From Bacteriovoracaceae bacterium (lineage in GTDB: Bacteria > Bdellovibrionota > Bacteriovoracia > Bacteriovoracales > Bacteriovoracaceae), in the NCBI GenBank assembly GCA_023954635.1, contig JAGSHI010000012.1, positions 1 to 45,757 of the forward strand: DNA of 45,757 nt. The letters are read 5' to 3'. Below are positions 1 to 8,526 of the stretch, one piece after another (the first letter of the stretch is position 1; each line of letters begins with the position of its first letter). The position numbers and the translations under genes are program-made. The notes below the pieces were generated by a model. The model was given only the letters and a program-made list of their open reading frames with translations. It did no database searches and had not been told where the DNA came from.

Positions 1-119
1 ACATGATCGTTAATGACAGTTTCACCTTTGGATTCTAACAGCTGGTTTACTTTAAGAGCACTAGGAGTACTTTCAATATATTTATTAAAGGATTCTTTAA
101 AAAACTGATCTAAATCCAT
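1..119 (-). CDS. DUF1338 family protein (2-oxoadipate dioxygenase/decarboxylase-like), N-terminal fragment
   Basis: Only the first 39 codons lie in the window; the rest is beyond the left edge. The translation begins MDLDQFFKESF and contains ESKGETVINDH. This matches the start of DUF1338 proteins, in which the 'GETVxNDH' segment carries a metal-binding His. Characterised members (HglS/YdcJ type) convert 2-oxoadipate to D-2-hydroxyglutarate in lysine catabolism. The gene starts 7 nt after the stop of the FAD oxidoreductase and is clearly in one operon with it. The assignment rests on a short but characteristic stretch. Confidence 0.65.
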   Translation of the reverse strand, partial: MDLDQFFKESFNKYIESTPSALKVNQLLESKGETVINDH

Positions 120-126
120 AACTCAC

Positions 127-1308
127 CTACTGAAATCGTTTCGCTGTAATAAACTCTGGGATTGGTCTTTCAAACAATGAATCGGCTAACACTTTTCCGC
201 TATGAAAAGCTAAACCTAATCCGTGTGCAGTAAAACCACCCAAGAAGTAAAGCTGGGGGTCAGTAGGAAGAGCTCCGACCATTGGTTGCCCATCAACACT
301 GAAGCCCATTATCCCACTCCAACGGTGAGTAATTTTTGCTTTTCTAACCGGTGGAACATGATCGTGAAGAAATTTCTCAAGGGCCTCTTGTATAGAGTCA
401 CTTGTTTCATCAGAGTAACCTTTTTCAACATCTTTTTGGAGTTGTCTAAAGCCGCCGATTACCATCTCACCAGTAGGTAGTTGTCTAAAGTAATCGAGAA
501 CAAAGTTGGCGTAACATGGGCCTTCCATAAATCTTGGAACTGGTTCAGTTGCCAGAATTTGTCCCCGTGTTGGAAAAATTTTATCTTCAAAGAAGTCTTC
601 TAGTAATGGGCTGTAACCATTTGTCGCAAAGACAACCATTGGAGCTTCGATATAGACTTTATTGGTCTTAACTAATTTATTTCCATTAACCGATTCAATA
701 GCAAATACTTCTGCATTTTCCATGAATTGAACCTTTGAATTACTTTGTTCAATACGATCTTTAATTTTGTGAAGCATTTTAATGGGATGAACAGAAGCAT
801 CTTCTTTGTACTTAATACCCCCAACGAATCCAGCCCCACCGAGTCTCGACTCAATTTCATTTTCTTCAACTGTCTCAACATTGATACCTAACCTATCCAT
901 AAGAGAAGCCGATTCTTTGAGCTCAGCAAATTCATTATCAGTTGAGGCCAGAGAAAAACTTCCCTTTTGCTCAAATAAGATTCCTTCTCCACTATCTTGA
1001 ATAATTTCCTCACGAAGAAATTTTAAGTTGTCTTCTGAAAATTTCCATATATCGAGCGCTTCTTTTTCACCGTGCTTTCCAACCAGTCGATTAAAATGCT
1101 CAACAGAACCACAAGTAATGAAACCAGCATTTCTCCCGGTTGCCCCAAAGCCAAGTTCATTCTTTTCGACTAAAGCAATATCGAGAGTTGGATCCTCTTT
1201 TTGAAGCCAGTATGCCGCAGACATCCCTGCGATCCCACCACCAATAATGACGATATCTTTTGTAATAACTTTTTTATCCGATCGGTCTAACCATAAGGAG
1301 ATACTCAT
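127..1308 (-). CDS. FAD-dependent amine/amino-acid oxidoreductase (DadA/PuuB/AmaA type)
   Basis: A 393-aa DAO-fold flavoprotein. The Rossmann FAD motif GGGIAG lies at residues 23-28, followed by the family motif GATGRNAGF at 55-63. The C-terminus has the usual HRWSGIMGFSVDGQPMVG segment and a GGFTAHGLGLAFHSG FAD-contact stretch. Relatives oxidise secondary or primary amines (gamma-glutamylputrescine, L-pipecolate, D-amino acids) with release of H2O2 or electrons. The downstream DUF1338 gene makes an L-pipecolate or related lysine intermediate attractive, but the substrate is inferred. ATG at 1308 follows a GAGGATTGAG ribosome site and lies 3 nt after the stop of the acetyltransferase gene. 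Confidence 0.8.
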   Translation of the reverse strand: MSISLWLDRSDKKVITKDIVIIGGGIAGMSAAYWLQKEDPTLDIALVEKNELGFGATGRNAGFITCGSVEHFNRLVGKHGEKEALDIWKFSEDNLKFLREEIIQDSGEGILFEQKGSFSLASTDNEFAELKESASLMDRLGINVETVEENEIESRLGGAGFVGGIKYKEDASVHPIKMLHKIKDRIEQSNSKVQFMENAEVFAIESVNGNKLVKTNKVYIEAPMVVFATNGYSPLLEDFFEDKIFPTRGQILATEPVPRFMEGPCYANFVLDYFRQLPTGEMVIGGFRQLQKDVEKGYSDETSDSIQEALEKFLHDHVPPVRKAKITHRWSGIMGFSVDGQPMVGALPTDPQLYFLGGFTAHGLGLAFHSGKVLADSLFERPIPEFITAKRFQ

Positions 1309-1311
1309 CTC

Positions 1312-1878
1312 TCAATCCTCTTTCAAATATTTAATCATTTCCATTGCCGTACAGATACATCTGTCCGGAGAACATCTTGTACATTCGTAATCTATTGGGA
1401 ACCAAAACTTTTTATGTTCACACACTCCTTCAAAACCCATCTTTTGAAGATATTTTTGAGAAGAGTTTCCAGGTGACTCTAACCAGCTATGACAAAGAAT
1501 CGCCTCTGCGCCCATTTCTCTTAATATTCTTATGGATGTATCTGAAAGATTCTTTCCGATACCTTTTTGTTGATAGTCCCCACTGACAAACAAACTTTTG
1601 AAGTAAGCCGCTTTCTCTTTTGGGACATTCCAATTATCTGGAGTGAGCCCTCTCGTTTCTGGGTTAATCCACTGCCCTGGAGCGTAGGTAAGTCTAGCGC
1701 CAGCGATGATATCGCCGTCCATGGCCAAAAAGCTGGCCGAGCTGTCACCCATCTGGCTCCAGCTATATATTCTTTCAAGTTCCTCTAGGGAGAAATAGTT
1801 TTCACCGATCCATTTGTCAGTAAAAACTCTAACGGCCTCGAGATCGTCTATGGTGAGTGGGCGGATTTTGATATCCAT
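1312..1878 (-). CDS. GNAT N-acetyltransferase with Cys-rich tail
   Basis: A 188-aa GNAT-fold protein. The acetyl-CoA pyrophosphate-binding signature QQKGIG is at residues 103-108, after the typical beta4 strand FKSLFVSGDY. The end of the fold (SQKYLQKMGFE, about 140-150) is also typical. The C-terminus has four cysteines (C166, C169, C174, C176; spacing CxxCx4CxC) beyond the normal fold, which may bind metal. It is the first gene of the operon with the FAD oxidase and the DUF1338 gene. ATG at 1878 follows a TGAGGCG ribosome site. The substrate is unknown; an amino acid or amine of the same pathway is plausible. Confidence 0.75.
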   Translation of the reverse strand: MDIKIRPLTIDDLEAVRVFTDKWIGENYFSLEELERIYSWSQMGDSSASFLAMDGDIIAGARLTYAPGQWINPETRGLTPDNWNVPKEKAAYFKSLFVSGDYQQKGIGKNLSDTSIRILREMGAEAILCHSWLESPGNSSQKYLQKMGFEGVCEHKKFWFPIDYECTRCSPDRCICTAMEMIKYLKED

Positions 1879-1918
1879 TTAGCGCCTCATTGTGTTCAAA
1901 CAAGGGCTAAGGCTACCA

Positions 1919-1965
1919 AAAAAAGAAGGAAAGGCGCAACATTGATGCTACGCCACCTTTCTTGT
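1919..1965 (-). terminator. Probable intrinsic terminator of the cytochrome c gene
   Basis: Read on the minus strand just after the stop at 1968, an imperfect stem closes on GGTGGCG...CGCC and is followed by CCTTC and a run of seven T. The stem has bulges, so it is weaker than the other terminators in the window. It would separate the cytochrome gene from the operon starting at 1878. Confidence 0.45.
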
Positions 1966-1967
1966 TT

Positions 1968-3659
1968 TCAAAGGGTTTTTAGGTATTCGATGACTGACAT
2001 TTTTTCTTCATGTGAGTAGATTTCATTTTGATTCTCATCTAACCACATTCTGTAATGCCCTTTATTGGATAAACCTGGTTTTCTAGTGTCGAAATGAGCA
2101 TCTTTCTCTTCCTTCCATTCCTTAGGAATATCGTTGCCTACAGGATACCCAACACAGTCTTTAGTGAAGTCTGTTTCAGGGTTATCAGCAGGCCCCTGAT
2201 AAAATGTTGTTGGTCTCAACTTCGATGGAGTCACCAAAGCACAGAGATTTGGAATAGAGTTATTATGAAAGTAAGGGTATCTGGCCCAAATTCCAACTAG
2301 TGGTGGTGGAACATAACCTTCTTGAGGCTCGACAACTGTTTTCATCCATTTACTTATCTTAAGTTTATTCAAGGCACCTGCGAAGGCCTCAGTTCCCTGC
2401 CATCTTTGAGGGTCTGTTCCAACATTCTTAACAGGAGTTTTCTCATGATATGTAACACGAACTGTCTTAAGCTGTTCAGTGAGAGAAAGACCTGGTCCTT
2501 GAGTCAGTGACCAGCCTTTTTCGTAAGTTCCATGGCACTTTTTACAAGTGTTATTGAAAATAGTTTCACCTCTTTTTGCTTTTTCAATATCAATAGAAGA
2601 AGCCGGGAAAAAATCAACCCACTTAGGAGCTTCTGTGGCAAAGACAGCAGCGGTAAGCTCTTGAACTTTATCCATATTATTTTTAAGCCAATCTTCTAAC
2701 TCTTTAAGGTCGACACCTCTTCCAATTTCATTCCAAAGAAAATTAGTAAAAATGGGGTTCCCTTGAACAATTGAGCCATCTGATAGCCAACGAGTTTTAT
2801 ATTTTAAGTTCCACCAAGTGGCCGGTTTAGAGTCGGCCACAAATTTTTCAAGTTTGTTTTTTCTTGGAAAACGCTCATAGAATTTTGACTTTGAAGCGTA
2901 TTCATCTTTTTTTCTTCTCGCCAAAGAAAGGGCCACTTGAGGAAATGAAGTATCGAGTCCTAAGACCTGAGGATCAACTGCCCCAATAGAGAAGAGGTTA
3001 TATTTTGTTTTTCGAAACATTTTTCTTTCGTCTTCAGTGGCCTTCGTCGCCGCTTTAAATACGTGACTTGGAATAAGGGGGATCGTCTTTTTTGCAAGAG
3101 TGAAGAAGTTATTGGCCCGAGGTCTTTTATTAGTGAGACCCATAACGGTTTTCCCAAACATTCTCATCGAGTGGCATGTAGCACAGCTAAAAGTTAGAGC
3201 TTTCCCACGAGGTGTATCAATAATACTTGCACCAATATAATAATCAGGCTTCGTCCCTTCAGGGTACGGAAGTTTATAAATGCCTGTCGCATTCTCATCG
3301 TTAAAAGGATACAGTCCTAACCATTTATAGATCTCTTCCATACTTTGAAAAGGCATCATTCGACCTGATATTTTTCTAATCAAACGTCTCAAAGGATTGC
3401 TTTGATCGGCCTCCATAAAGTTTCTTAATGGCTCATAAGGTATAAGTGCCCCACTGACTTTGATGGGGTATTTCATGGCATGGATATAGCCTTTATTTCT
3501 AAGCTCTTTTAGTTTTTCTGGTCCAACTTTATAAATATCGGCCCTATCTGTTCCGGCAGGAAGTACTGCTGTTTCAGACCAGTCAGGTGTAGAAAGTCCA
3601 GGGATGCCCGATGCATACGAATTTAAACTAATGAGTACGAGAATCAATGTGATCTTCAT
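1968..3659 (-). CDS. Exported di-haem c-type cytochrome, RoxA-like/peroxidase-like
   Basis: A 563-aa protein with a short Sec signal (MKITLILVLISLNSYASG). It has exactly two haem-binding motifs, CATCH at residues 159-163 and CKKCH at 372-376, about 213 residues apart. A conserved PPLVGIWARYPYFHNNSIP segment lies near the C-terminus. The wide motif spacing and the 'GIWARxPYFHNxSxP' segment are typical of the RoxA/di-haem cytochrome c peroxidase-like group, which act in the periplasm or outside the cell as peroxidases or, in RoxA, as rubber dioxygenases. The actual reaction cannot be told from sequence. ATG follows a GGGGGATATTAAG leader. It is transcribed alone or after the 1012-aa protein gene. 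Confidence 0.75.
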   Translation of the reverse strand: MKITLILVLISLNSYASGIPGLSTPDWSETAVLPAGTDRADIYKVGPEKLKELRNKGYIHAMKYPIKVSGALIPYEPLRNFMEADQSNPLRRLIRKISGRMMPFQSMEEIYKWLGLYPFNDENATGIYKLPYPEGTKPDYYIGASIIDTPRGKALTFSCATCHSMRMFGKTVMGLTNKRPRANNFFTLAKKTIPLIPSHVFKAATKATEDERKMFRKTKYNLFSIGAVDPQVLGLDTSFPQVALSLARRKKDEYASKSKFYERFPRKNKLEKFVADSKPATWWNLKYKTRWLSDGSIVQGNPIFTNFLWNEIGRGVDLKELEDWLKNNMDKVQELTAAVFATEAPKWVDFFPASSIDIEKAKRGETIFNNTCKKCHGTYEKGWSLTQGPGLSLTEQLKTVRVTYHEKTPVKNVGTDPQRWQGTEAFAGALNKLKISKWMKTVVEPQEGYVPPPLVGIWARYPYFHNNSIPNLCALVTPSKLRPTTFYQGPADNPETDFTKDCVGYPVGNDIPKEWKEEKDAHFDTRKPGLSNKGHYRMWLDENQNEIYSHEEKMSVIEYLKTL

Positions 3660-3747
3660 TCTTAATATCCCCCAATGGATTATGGAGATATTATGCCTAG
3701 AATGCTTTAGAATGACTATAGCGGTGCGTAAAACTTATAGGACTTGA

Positions 3748-6700
3748 TTATGGTGTAGCTTGTTGAAATAACGAGATTAAGTCTTCATGTTTGGCAATTA
3801 TTCTCTTTGAAGCATCAATTTCTGACTCTAGTTTCTTCTTACTTTTAACAGTTCTTATCGCCGCCAAAACCGAAGATGGCTTACGCTTGATATAGCTGAC
3901 CTTCCCCTCTTTGATTTGAGGGAAATAGTACTCATAAACATCTTGAACTTTAACACTATCACCTTCAGTGATTTCAACTTGTTTTTTTACAACAATGGGA
4001 TCACTTCCATGATCTTTGTAATACTCATCAAATTGCTTCTGTTCATAAGTTGAGAAGACATCTGGTGCAATAACTTGGTCAGAATTAGTCACAACAATAG
4101 ACTCAAGGTTTAGAGCATCTGTTCCATTAAGATTTTTATATGAAACAGTTCCAGAACTCTTAATGCTCTTTGGGTAATTTGTTACAACAGGTGTTGCAAC
4201 ATAATCAACAGGATTAACAGTATTGTTTGAATAGTTGTTTGAAGTTGTTCCTTTCTTAGTTGAACTTGAATAGCTCGCAGTATTAAAGTTTCGAGGACGC
4301 TCATCTTTAACATTAGTGATGTATTGATTTGAAGATGGAATAGAAGCTGGAGCTCTCGTTTGCTCTTTTTTAGATTTTGCTTCACTTAATTTTGTCTCTC
4401 TTACAACCTCAATTGAAGTCAACATATCTTCTCTTTGTTGCTTTAAATCTTCTATCGATTTCTTAAGGTCATCTAATTGCTTTTGAAGCTCAGATTGTTC
4501 AGAACGACTTTCAGTTGAATCAATCTCTTCTTCTTTGGCCTCAACAATTTTTTCACCATCTTCAATGGATTCATCGAGACTTTTAACAGTTTCATTATAT
4601 TCTTTTTTCTGCTCTTCTGTGAGATCATCAAATCGAACTGGTTTTGAGGGAATATTTTGTGCGTTAAACATTCCACTTTGTTTACTGTACTGAGTTTGGT
4701 TATTTAAATCTGCAACTGAATCATTTACTCCATACATCGCAAAGTTATTACCTACCATTAACTCTGACTCTGAGTTGTTACTGATCCCATTTTCTAACTG
4801 AGCGAAAAAACCTGATCCACTTTCTGTTTGACTATTTCGACTCGACCTTCGACTTGAACTAGCATAAGTACCATTCATCATATCCTGAACAACACTTGGT
4901 TTATTCTCAAGAATAGCACTTACAAGTAAGTCTCTATTTTCATTTTTTACTGTATAATTTGTTACACTATAGTTACCACCGGAATCTACCCCAGAACTTC
5001 CGCCACCACTATTTCTATTAGAATTTCTTCTTCGATTAGTTTGCGCAGGAGGAAGTCCGTCAAAGACTTGTAACCAACTAGGTTTATTTTGTTCTGTTGT
5101 TGCGACTGGGGTACTATTATTTCCACCATCTCCAGTTTCGCCATTATTTCCTGTTTCACCTGTGGTCGTATTGATGACATCAGCATCAACAACAATAGTA
5201 CCAGGAACGTCGACACTTCTATTCTCTTGAGTTGTTTGAGGATTATCATCAGCAACTAAGATTGTTTCATCATAACCACCTAAGTGCTTTAGATATCCTA
5301 CAAAGTTTTGCTCATTCAGACTTTCGTAATCATTATCTCCATTTTGGCTATAATATGTGTGAGCTTTCTCACACATAACCTTTACGCCTGTCCCTTTTGG
5401 GTTAAATTGAAGTGCATGAAGAGAAAAGTCTCCTCCATTATACTCAACATCATCAAAGTTTTGATTTCCACAAACCTCATCAAAGTTATCTCTATAGTCA
5501 GAGCACAATGCCCCTAATGGTTTAAAAACTTTCATCATTCTAAAGAAGAAAAGAGAAAAAGTTTTCTTATAAAGATCTCTCATCTCTTGTTCATTAAAAA
5601 TATGTGAAACACTTTTTCCTTGAAGAAATGTTTTTATATCTAAAACACCTTCGGGGAGTTGATCGTGCTTTTTGACGGCCTCTGTCACCATATTTTCCAT
5701 ATAGATTTTAATAAAAAGTGGACTTTTGAAAAACTGGGCTACAGTTACTGCTTGATTAAAAGAGCGAGTCGTACTCGCACCAAAAGCATTATGATAAGCA
5801 ACTGCCTTTTCTGACATTATCATTCGCCCATCATTATCTTCAGGGGCCTCATTGTTAAATGGACCAGTTCCAAAAAACTCGTGAGCTAACCTCAAAAGTT
5901 TCTCTCCCTCATTTCCATTAGTATTTGATATAAATTGAGTTGAAACTTGACCCGCTAATGCTCCAATATGTCCTTCTCTAGAGTTAGAAGTCATATCTTC
6001 AGGAGCAACCATTTTTTGAACACTAACACCATATTTATCAAAGATATTCCCTATGGCAGGTCCTAGAATATGTTGAGTTGATCTAAACTTTTCATTCCTT
6101 TCTAATCTTTGAATAATTTTTTCTGGGCTTGGATCTGTTGTAGCGTTCAAATCAAGTCCAGTCCCTCTAGAGTTTCCAAAACCAAAAAAACTCATAATAT
6201 CAAAAGGTGCTTTATTATAAAGAGACGCTGACTCATCAGGGACGACTTTTTTAAAGATATCATCTAAAGAGTTTTTTCCTGAGATAGCTTTAAGTTCATC
6301 TAGCTTTTCCTCAGATGTACATGAACCATAACCAAGTTTTTCTTTATCAAGGTATGCCTGGCAAGCTTCAGGATATGATGCATTACTATCTTTTATATAC
6401 TCTAGAGCGCTTAGAAGTGTTGCAGAGCTCGTTTCTGTATTAGCTTCTAACTTATTTTTTTTACTAATGGCCCTATGAATTCCCGTTCTTCTTTTCATGA
6501 ACTTTTCAAATTTTTCTTTCTCTTCTGCTGTTGGAACAACTTTATTACACTCGCAGTAAGCAGCATAAGAAACTGGTGAACCATTGAGGTGTTGATTTTG
6601 GCAAGCATCACTGACTACTGATTCTACAACTGAACCAACTCCAGAGTGCATGACATTGTGATCAGGTTGGGTTTGAGTAAGGTCTGTATTACAGCCATCC

Positions 6701-6786
6701 CCCGCTTGTTCGCGAGCAGCATGAGAAGCAAGGCTTGCTCCCAATAAAATGATAAATAGGTAGTACTTACAACTTTTCGCTTTCAT
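3748..6786 (-). CDS. Large secreted protein of unknown function with low-complexity and coiled-coil regions
   Basis: A 1012-aa protein from the ATG at 6786, which opens the signal peptide MKAKSCKYYLFIILLGASLASHA. The open frame extends to a TTG at 6837, but that start would put 17 charged residues before the signal and has no ribosome site. The N-terminal ~520 residues look globular, with scattered Cys. A Thr/Asn/Gly-rich stretch follows (about 545-620, including NSGGGSSGVDSGGNYS). Next are an Asn/Ser-rich segment, a charged coiled coil (about 745-820, with SELQKQLDDLKKSIEDLKQQ) and a final charged domain. No family is recognised. Signal and composition suggest a periplasmic or surface structural protein. 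Confidence 0.75.
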   Translation of the reverse strand: MKAKSCKYYLFIILLGASLASHAAREQAGDGCNTDLTQTQPDHNVMHSGVGSVVESVVSDACQNQHLNGSPVSYAAYCECNKVVPTAEEKEKFEKFMKRRTGIHRAISKKNKLEANTETSSATLLSALEYIKDSNASYPEACQAYLDKEKLGYGSCTSEEKLDELKAISGKNSLDDIFKKVVPDESASLYNKAPFDIMSFFGFGNSRGTGLDLNATTDPSPEKIIQRLERNEKFRSTQHILGPAIGNIFDKYGVSVQKMVAPEDMTSNSREGHIGALAGQVSTQFISNTNGNEGEKLLRLAHEFFGTGPFNNEAPEDNDGRMIMSEKAVAYHNAFGASTTRSFNQAVTVAQFFKSPLFIKIYMENMVTEAVKKHDQLPEGVLDIKTFLQGKSVSHIFNEQEMRDLYKKTFSLFFFRMMKVFKPLGALCSDYRDNFDEVCGNQNFDDVEYNGGDFSLHALQFNPKGTGVKVMCEKAHTYYSQNGDNDYESLNEQNFVGYLKHLGGYDETILVADDNPQTTQENRSVDVPGTIVVDADVINTTTGETGNNGETGDGGNNSTPVATTEQNKPSWLQVFDGLPPAQTNRRRNSNRNSGGGSSGVDSGGNYSVTNYTVKNENRDLLVSAILENKPSVVQDMMNGTYASSSRRSSRNSQTESGSGFFAQLENGISNNSESELMVGNNFAMYGVNDSVADLNNQTQYSKQSGMFNAQNIPSKPVRFDDLTEEQKKEYNETVKSLDESIEDGEKIVEAKEEEIDSTESRSEQSELQKQLDDLKKSIEDLKQQREDMLTSIEVVRETKLSEAKSKKEQTRAPASIPSSNQYITNVKDERPRNFNTASYSSSTKKGTTSNNYSNNTVNPVDYVATPVVTNYPKSIKSSGTVSYKNLNGTDALNLESIVVTNSDQVIAPDVFSTYEQKQFDEYYKDHGSDPIVVKKQVEITEGDSVKVQDVYEYYFPQIKEGKVSYIKRKPSSVLAAIRTVKSKKKLESEIDASKRIIAKHEDLISLFQQATP

Positions 6787-6898
6787 CACAACTCTCTTAA
6801 CGGCTACATCAACGATTAACTTGAATTTATGACTCAAGTATAAAGGAAGGGTGCTCTAAACTAGGCGAGAATAATCACAAGGTCTCCTCCTCCTCAAA

Positions 6899-6942
6899 AA
6901 TTTCAATGAGTTAACAGTAAATTCTATGAATTTTAATGAGTT
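6899..6942. repeat. Direct repeat of 14 bp, 30-bp period
   Basis: AATTTCAATGAGTT (6899-6912) and AATTTTAATGAGTT (6929-6942) agree at 13 of 14 positions. They lie between the aldehyde dehydrogenase stop and the start of the large secreted protein gene. Just downstream on the minus strand is a GAGGAGGAGGAG purine run (6885-6896 region). Tandem sites of this kind could bind a regulator of the secreted-protein gene; the function is unknown. Confidence 0.4.
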
Positions 6943-6976
6943 GTCTGCTGCCAATGAAATGTGGCGATTTTCGGTT

Positions 6977-8419
6977 TTAAAAAATAAGAAGTTTTGGCTC
7001 AGTAAATTCATCCATGACATACCTAGTGCCCTCTCTTCCAAGACCAGAGTTTTTTATTCCCCCGTAAGGCATATGATCAATTCTAAATCCTGGAACATTG
7101 TTGATCATCACTCCACCAACTTCGAGATTAGTAAAAGAATATTTCATTTTTCCAATGTCATTAGTAAAAACTCCCGCCTGAAGACCATAAGGAGAATCAT
7201 TAACTTCAGAGATGGCCTCATCAAAGTTTGAATATTTTATCAATGTTGCCACAGGACCAAATACTTCTTCAGAGCAAACCTTCATGGATTTTTTTACACC
7301 CTCAAGAAGAGTGGGTTCATAGAGACAACTCTTCTCATCCAGGATTCTTCCCCCACTAAGAACTTTTGCTCCGTCCTTAACTGCTTCCTTAACCCATGAA
7401 TCAATTCTCTCAAGATGAACTTTGTCTATTAATGGACCTACAGTTACTTTTTCATTTTTTGGGTCACCACTATGAACCTTTTCGAGGGCCACAATTAAGT
7501 AGTCTTTAAATTCATCGTAAACTTTATCGCAGACAAATATTCTTTGAGTCGAAATACAAATTTGACCGGCATAAAGAAAGGCCCCATTAGCAACAGTATT
7601 TGCAGCATTCACAAGGTCAACAGTCTCATCAATTACAACTGCAGCATTTCCACCAAGTTCTAAAGTCACACTTTTTTTCCCACAAATATTTTTTAGCATC
7701 CATCCAACACTCGGTGATCCTGTGAAAGAAAGATGAGCAATTCGCTCGTCTTCCACCATGAGCTGTGATGTTTCATTATCTGCGATCACAATATTTAGCG
7801 ATCCTGCGGGGAAGCCGGCCTTCACTGCCAAGTCACCTAAAGCAAGGGCCGACAAAGGTGTGTAAGGCGATGGCTTTAAAAGAACACTGCAGCCAACAGC
7901 TAAGGCCGGGGCAATTTTATGCATGGCCAAATTAAGAGGAAAATTAAAAGGAGAAATACATGCAACAACTCCTTTTGGAAATCGTTGAGTGAAGGCAGAT
8001 TTTCCAATCCCTCCATCAAAATCCATAGGGATTTGCTCTCCAGCATAAGTTCTTATTTGTTCAATTGAGTGCTCAAGTGTAGCTAGGGTTCTCTCCACTT
8101 CGGCCCTAGCATAAAGGAGTGGTTTACCTGCCTCGGCCACAATCAGGTCGGCCAAAGCTAATTCATTTTCTTTTATCAAGTCATAATATTTTTTTAAACA
8201 TTCACGCCTTTTTCCAACTGAAAGCTTTCGCAAAGAGTCAAAACCCTCGAGGTTTGATTGTATCGCCTCTTCCATTTGGAGTTTATCAATCGTATTAATG
8301 GTGGCGAGCTCTTCTCCTGAGTACTTATCTGTTACTGTCAGACTGTTTTTCGACCTAGATTCTGGTTCAGTATTGTGAATAAGACTGGCAACTTGGATAA
8401 GTGAAGTAAAACTGTGCAT
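6977..8419 (-). CDS. NAD(P)-dependent aldehyde dehydrogenase
   Basis: A 480-aa member of the ALDH superfamily. The catalytic Glu is in TLELGGN (E254) and the nucleophile Cys in AGQICIS (C288). The cofactor-site segments ISPFNFPLN (about 155-163) and LSFTGSPSVGW (230-240) are present. The CISTQR context and PFNFPLN segment resemble the lactaldehyde/ALDH21-like branch. The first ~28 residues are an unusual extension, but the ATG at 8419 has a good AAGGG ribosome site 6 nt upstream. It oxidises an aldehyde to an acid in the cytosol; the substrate is unknown. It could supply the aldehyde step for the FAD oxidase at 127-1308, but it is not in that operon. Divergent from the transketolase gene. Confidence 0.85.
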   Translation of the reverse strand: MHSFTSLIQVASLIHNTEPESRSKNSLTVTDKYSGEELATINTIDKLQMEEAIQSNLEGFDSLRKLSVGKRRECLKKYYDLIKENELALADLIVAEAGKPLLYARAEVERTLATLEHSIEQIRTYAGEQIPMDFDGGIGKSAFTQRFPKGVVACISPFNFPLNLAMHKIAPALAVGCSVLLKPSPYTPLSALALGDLAVKAGFPAGSLNIVIADNETSQLMVEDERIAHLSFTGSPSVGWMLKNICGKKSVTLELGGNAAVVIDETVDLVNAANTVANGAFLYAGQICISTQRIFVCDKVYDEFKDYLIVALEKVHSGDPKNEKVTVGPLIDKVHLERIDSWVKEAVKDGAKVLSGGRILDEKSCLYEPTLLEGVKKSMKVCSEEVFGPVATLIKYSNFDEAISEVNDSPYGLQAGVFTNDIGKMKYSFTNLEVGGVMINNVPGFRIDHMPYGGIKNSGLGREGTRYVMDEFTEPKLLIF

Positions 8420-8526
8420 GACGACCCTTGTTAATAACTGGATGCAAAAAAAGCAATCCTTTTCAATAATGATTAAATTTTATATTTATAGTGGAACCTT
8501 GTAACCCCAAACTTTTTGGAGGCACC

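Noticed and set aside
4182-5255. Leu/Ile/Lys-rich open frames on the minus strand inside the large secreted protein gene
   Set aside because: They are other-frame shadows of the AT-rich gene, with no ribosome sites and low-complexity composition.
6787-6837. TTG start at 6837 for the 1012-aa protein
   Set aside because: It has no ribosome site and would bury the signal peptide behind 17 residues.
8491-8526. GTG start at 8491 for the transketolase
   Set aside because: The ATG at 8527 has a GGAGG ribosome site; the extra 12 residues have no family support.
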